Under the pieces are notes generated by a model. The model saw nothing but the letters and a program-made list of their open reading frames with translations. It ran no database searches and was not told the DNA's origin. The translations under genes and the position numbers were made by a program. 8,620 nt of DNA, from the NCBI GenBank assembly GCA_002085285.1, contig NATK01000146.1, forward strand, positions 1 through 8,620, given 5' to 3'. Source of the stretch: Candidatus Latescibacteria bacterium 4484_7. GTDB lineage: Bacteria; Krumholzibacteriota; Krumholzibacteriia; Krumholzibacteriales; Krumholzibacteriaceae. Shown here in pieces: positions 6,701 through 8,620 of this stretch (within the stretch, counting starts at the first letter, position 1; each line of letters opens with the position of its first letter).

Positions 6701-7055
6701 TCTGAACTACGAGCGATACCTTGCCTTTTTTCGCACCCTTCTTTATCCATTGGACGAATCCGCCCGCCGGAACATAAACCTTCTTGCCGGAAGCGGGCTT
6801 GCAGCTCGAAATGTCCATAAGATCCGATTCGAGCATATACGTAGGTTCAATCTTCTTAGGTCCTTCGTCGTTGTAGGCGGGCAGAGGAGTGGCTATCGGG
6901 CCGAGTACGAGCCATTCGTTCACCGTAACGATGGTGCTGTCCTCTTCGGTGCCTCCCTGGGCAGCAGCGGGCAGAGGAGCAGCTTGAATTGTGGAAAGAG
7001 CAAAAAGGATCGCCGCAATCAGCGAAAAACAATGGGTGAATGATTTTTTATTCAT
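3759..7055 (-). CDS. Exported S9-family serine peptidase fused to a C-terminal thioredoxin-like module
   Basis: This 1098-residue protein starts at the ATG at 7055, six bases after AAGGA and directly before a signal peptide (MNKKSFTHCFSLIAAILFAL, then an Ala-rich cleavage region near 25-33). The frame is open 56 codons further up, but that extension lacks these signals. Order: signal peptide; an N-terminal region (about 36-205) beginning NEWLVLGPIATPLPAY, probably a beta-sandwich; a WD/DPP-like beta-propeller (about 210-595) with repeated SPDGK/SPKGD motifs; an alpha/beta-hydrolase domain (about 600-860) with GASYGGF (Ser719), GTADTNVP (Asp801) and GQNHLI (His833), the S9 triad with normal spacing; a Gln/Ser/Lys-rich linker (about 866-930); and a thioredoxin-fold module (about 945-1098) with TWCGDSMREVPRF (Cys1004, Ser1007) and cis-Pro1065. 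It probably cleaves peptides in the periplasm or outside. The substrate and the role of the tail are unknown. Confidence 0.92.
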   Translation of the reverse strand: MNKKSFTHCFSLIAAILFALSTIQAAPLPAAAQGGTEEDSTIVTVNEWLVLGPIATPLPAYNDEGPKKIEPTYMLESDLMDISSCKPASGKKVYVPAGGFVQWIKKGAKKGKVSLVVQTAYLAAYVEAPRWLKVKIAAQSIIPFAVFVDGEKTIESPKPGKEGSDSAKEVALEQGSHSLIVKVVCQPSDTIATADFKLTLESTEGNAKPLVTTKLERYLSLGDILNLPKTAGVTISPDGKMIALTMSVQPKEKESPDRWLEIRRTADAKLLASIKDIEGLRGVKWAPVGRRLSYVTSSKGKSTINLYDFETGATTSILKDKKDLNDYVWSPKGDCIVYSITEKPKKENENVKRLRSISDRWSYGRMRSYLYIASVPGGLTRRLTAGKYSTNLLNVRPDGKAILFTRSYEDLSERPYGKTELVEMDLGSDRINLLWKGHWLNSAQYSPKGDKLLMLAGPSAFGDKGKNVPKGVIPNDYDGQGYIFDIKSKDVNAFTRDFNPSISSAVWSRADGNIYLVAEDSSFVRLFRYDTARKRFKRMRTGCDVVGWSSDISKTRPIAVLAGSSANEHARLYFVDLKRNRSRVLLDPNSETFSHIKMGRVENWDFTSSTGRLIKGRVHYPPDFDRNRKYPCIVYYYGGTEPVWRDFGGRYPKNLWAAMGYVVYVLQPSGATGFGQSFSALHVNDWGKIVAGEIIEGTKKFLDAHPFVDGKHVGCIGASYGGFMTQLLLTRTNMFAAAVSHAGINLIPHYWGEGYWGYAYNAVSAANSFPWNRKDIYVDQSPLFHADKITTPLLLLHGTADTNVPTGESDQMYTALKLLGRTVEYVQIKGQNHLITSYKRRVAWSNTILAWFDRWLKGEPEWWYSLYPDSKTSQLEGKQQKSQSSKAERQNTDHLKAGMDTSAQLKPEQTSSEQAEVVQAKAGSSVSPCSNLPQWIEGLEPHKVPAGGGKPILVGKVTREDIKDAIPNWDDEYYSYEPDSKVLSKLPTYVSNDISIKCILGTWCGDSMREVPRFWKVMEYAGLPAEGLEMFAVERYRAEPSRERPAELIDWSKEVRNHFSIKAVPTFIVCSGAKELGRIVEKPRKSLEEDLLGILKKK

Positions 7056-7094
7056 ACCTGATCCTTTCTTGATTGAATCCGAATGCCGATATGC

Positions 7095-7123
7095 ATTATA
7101 TAACAGGGAATACGGGATGTTCC
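7095..7123 (-). promoter_or_regulatory. Probable promoter of the S9 peptidase gene
   Basis: On the minus strand TATAAT (7100-7095) is preceded after exactly 17 bp by GGAACA (7123-7118), a half match to TTGACA. Transcription would start near 7088 and give a leader of about 33 nt with the Shine-Dalgarno AAGGA before the ATG at 7055. The perfect -10 and sensible leader length support it; the -35 is weak. Confidence 0.5.
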
Positions 7124-7287
7124 ATAAAATTTGGCTAAAATCATCGATAAGCGTGTATGATATAAGCACGGATCTTGCTCTCTTCGGCTGGTATGGTCGG
7201 CGAATGGCAAACCTTGCTTGCAAATTTATAGAAATAAGCTAAATTATTATTTAAGATGTTCTTTAGAAGAAAGGGAAAGGAGAAGGA

Positions 7288-7818
7288 ATGCTGAAGAAGG
7301 TTATTCGTTTTGCTGTGCTTGCAATGTTTATTCTTTTGTTGTCATGTTCGAAGGAAAGCCCGGAGAAACAGCAGACGACCGGTAATGCCGAGATGTGGAT
7401 CAGCTTTGACAAGGGCTTGGAGAGGGTCCAGAAGGAGAAGAAGCCAGCTGTTATAGATTTTTATACCTCGTGGTGTAAATGGTGCAAGGTGATGGACGAA
7501 AAGACATTCTCCGATCCCCAGGTCAAGAGCTTCCTTGCAAGAAACTTCGTGACGATAAGACTGAATGCTGAGGATGCTTCGAAGATTTACGAATATTCTG
7601 GCAAAACATACAATTCCGTTCAGTTGACACGCTATTTCGGGGTAAGGGGGTTCCCGTCGCTGGCGTACCTCGACAAAGAGGGAAAGCTCGTTACCGTTGT
7701 GCCGGGATATGTTCCAAAGGAGACATTTCTTCCCCTTCTGAAGTACATGAAGGAGGAGTGCTACAAGAAAAAGATCACGTTCGACGATTTCATGAAGAAG
7801 AAGGGCAATTGTGGCTGA
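7288..7818 (+). CDS. Thioredoxin-fold lipoprotein with CKWC active site
   Basis: This 176-residue protein starts with a lipoprotein signal: positive MLKKVIR, a hydrophobic core and lipobox LLSC with Cys20 as the lipidated residue. Ser follows at +2, which in diderms favours outer-membrane sorting. The mature part is a thioredoxin-like domain of the DsbD-gamma/Thioredoxin_7 kind: AVIDFYTSWCKWCKVMDEKTF (54-74) with redox Cys63 and Cys66, NAEDASKI (93-100), and GFPSLAYLD with cis-Pro123. Two further Cys (158, 175) lie in the C-terminal tail. It likely reduces or exchanges disulfides of envelope proteins. Translation is well supported by AAGGAG five bases before the ATG. The gene is divergent from the peptidase-thioredoxin fusion over 232 bp, which hints at a shared envelope function but does not prove it. 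The partner that would supply electrons (DsbD/CcdA) is not in the window. Confidence 0.92.
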   Translation: MLKKVIRFAVLAMFILLLSCSKESPEKQQTTGNAEMWISFDKGLERVQKEKKPAVIDFYTSWCKWCKVMDEKTFSDPQVKSFLARNFVTIRLNAEDASKIYEYSGKTYNSVQLTRYFGVRGFPSLAYLDKEGKLVTVVPGYVPKETFLPLLKYMKEECYKKKITFDDFMKKKGNCG

Positions 7819-7838
7819 GGCTTCATCGAATGAAGTTT
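7819..7838 (+). terminator. Weak hairpin after the thioredoxin lipoprotein gene
   Basis: CTTCAT (7821-7826) pairs with ATGAAG (7830-7835) around CGA, and flanking GG can wobble-pair with the TT that follows. It starts right after the TGA stop, but the T-tract is only three bases, so termination would be inefficient and some read-through into the PFK gene is possible. Confidence 0.3.
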
Positions 7839-7905
7839 GAGAGTGAGATCTGATCCCGGTTAGTCTAAGTGCAAGTCGGGCGTTCATGATCGTTGGACGT
7901 CTGTT

Positions 7906-7925
7906 GTCCCGACGATCGTCGGGAC
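7906..7925. repeat. Perfect 20-bp GC-rich palindrome upstream of the PFK gene
   Basis: GTCCCGACGA followed directly by TCGTCGGGAC is a perfect dyad centred between 7915 and 7916, 42 bp before the PFK ATG. It sits between TTGTCC (7904-7909) and TGTAAT (7929-7934), a possible -35/-10 pair with a 19-bp spacer. It could be an operator, a cruciform-type intergenic repeat, or an RNA hairpin; no other copy occurs in this window. The palindrome is seen directly; the function is not known. Confidence 0.75.
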
Positions 7926-7967
7926 GGTTGTAATGTAAGCTGTTTCTGATCGTGGAGGTGGGTATAT

Positions 7968-8620
7968 ATGAAGATAGGAGTTTTGACAGGCGGAGGTGAC
8001 GCACCGGGACTGAATCCGGCTATAGCTGGAGTGGTGGAAAGGGCTACGATCGAAGGGATGGAGGTAGTAGGCCTGAAGAGAGGGTGGGAGGCGCTCTCCA
8101 TAGAGGACAACGGCAGTCATGTGGTAAAGCTCGGTCCCGAGATCATACGCGAATACAGCAGGCTCGGCGGGAGCAAGCTCCAGTGCAGCAGAACCAATCC
8201 TGTTGCGCCGGAAAACGACAGAACCGAGCTCGTAAAGAAAAATGTGGAGAAGCTGAAACTCGATGCCATTATAGCGATAGGCGGAGAGGATACTCTGGGT
8301 GCAGCGGCGATCCTCTACGAGAGGGGTGTCAGGGTAGTCGGTATACCCAAAACGATCGACAGGGACCTCGCAGGAACGGAGTACAGCCTCGGCTATGATA
8401 CTGCGCTCAATATCATCTGCGAGAGTGCAGAGCGGATAGCGCACACCGCCGAATCGCACCAGACGATATTTTTTCTCGAGGTGATGGGAAGGCATTCTGG
8501 CTGGCTCGCTCTGAGGGGAGGGGAGGCGGCGTTCGCCGATGCGATTCTCATCCCCGAGTATCCGTTTTCTCTGGAGAAATTGATAAAGATCCTAAAAGAG
8601 AAGCTGGCTGAGAGTGAAAA
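7968..8620 (+). CDS. 6-phosphofructokinase, pyrophosphate-type signature, 5' part only
   Basis: The first 217 residues are present; the gene runs off the window. The ATG follows GGAGG (7954-7958) by 9 nt. PFK family motifs are clear: GGGDAPGLN (8-16), SRTNP (74-78), GGEDT (105-109), PKTIDRD (127-133) and EVMGRHSGW (171-179). The enzyme phosphorylates fructose 6-phosphate at C1 in glycolysis. In E. coli PfkA the positions of Asp108 and Lys128 are glycines that make room for ATP. Asp and Lys there mark PPi-dependent enzymes, such as the Amycolatopsis-type group, which work reversibly. Catalytic Asp131 and Asp133 are kept, but the Asn usually between them is Arg132, which is unusual. The phosphoryl donor is inferred from residues only. 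It may be cotranscribed in part with the lipoprotein gene or have its own promoter around the palindrome. Confidence 0.92.
   Translation, partial: MKIGVLTGGGDAPGLNPAIAGVVERATIEGMEVVGLKRGWEALSIEDNGSHVVKLGPEIIREYSRLGGSKLQCSRTNPVAPENDRTELVKKNVEKLKLDAIIAIGGEDTLGAAAILYERGVRVVGIPKTIDRDLAGTEYSLGYDTALNIICESAERIAHTAESHQTIFFLEVMGRHSGWLALRGGEAAFADAILIPEYPFSLEKLIKILKEKLAESE

Noticed and set aside
7056..7223. 56-codon upstream extension of the peptidase frame
   Set aside because: The ATG at 7055 has a well-placed AAGGA and begins a clear signal peptide, and a TATAAT box lies inside the extension. The longer start would bury the signal.
7211..7250. Promoter for the thioredoxin lipoprotein (TTGCAA ... TATTAT)
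   Set aside because: The best -10 match is 21 bp from the best -35 match; no convincing pair was found, although a promoter must lie in this region.
7342..8004. 220-codon minus-strand open frame opposite the thioredoxin lipoprotein
   Set aside because: It is antisense to a well-supported gene, its translation matches no family I recognise, and it crosses the intergenic palindrome.
7884..8495. 203-codon minus-strand open frame opposite the PFK gene
   Set aside because: It mirrors the conserved PFK coding sequence and shows no domain of its own.

Overview
The window looks like a chromosomal segment of a free-living diderm bacterium. The supporting signs are an exported serine peptidase with a signal peptide, a lipoprotein with a clear lipobox and Ser at +2, and a metal-uptake ABC system with a substrate-binding protein. 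Codon use is mixed, with many AGG/AGA arginine codons. No single gene fixes the phylum. The combination (S9 peptidase carrying a thioredoxin-like tail, RRM protein with a Gly/Arg tail, PPi-type phosphofructokinase) would fit an uncultivated or FCB-like lineage, but that is inference. I see no mobile element, CRISPR array, rRNA or tRNA.

Layout: positions 1-2016 (+) hold the 3' end of a metal-binding protein gene followed by its ABC ATPase and membrane permease. The genes overlap (11 nt, then ATGA), so this is one zinc/manganese-type uptake operon. It ends at a strong hairpin (2040-2074) shared with a convergent gene for a small RNA-binding RRM protein (2165-2473, -). Upstream of the RRM gene lies the only gap over 300 bases (about 2474-2802). 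It carries a likely promoter, an inverted repeat, a repeated 9-mer and a U-rich 12-bp direct repeat against the ribosome binding site, so the RRM gene probably has a long regulated leader. A DUF72 gene (2803-3552, +) follows, with no ATG or GTG start available.

Positions 3759-7055 (-) encode a 1098-residue exported S9-family (prolyl oligopeptidase/DPP-like) serine peptidase. After a low-complexity linker its C-terminus becomes a thioredoxin-fold module with a CGDS motif. Divergent from it is a 176-residue lipoprotein with a thioredoxin fold and a CKWC active site (7288-7818, +). Two envelope proteins with thioredoxin folds, one fused to a peptidase, thus sit back to back over a 232-bp promoter region. 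The window ends inside a phosphofructokinase gene (7968 onward, +). Its active-site residues (Asp after GGE, Lys before TID) are those of pyrophosphate-dependent enzymes, and it is preceded by a perfect 20-bp palindrome.

The parts most worth attention are the peptidase-thioredoxin fusion with its thioredoxin-like neighbour, the structured RRM leader, and the PPi-type PFK with its unusual TIDRD motif and upstream palindrome. No obviously new multi-gene system (defence, mobile or biosynthetic) is visible.
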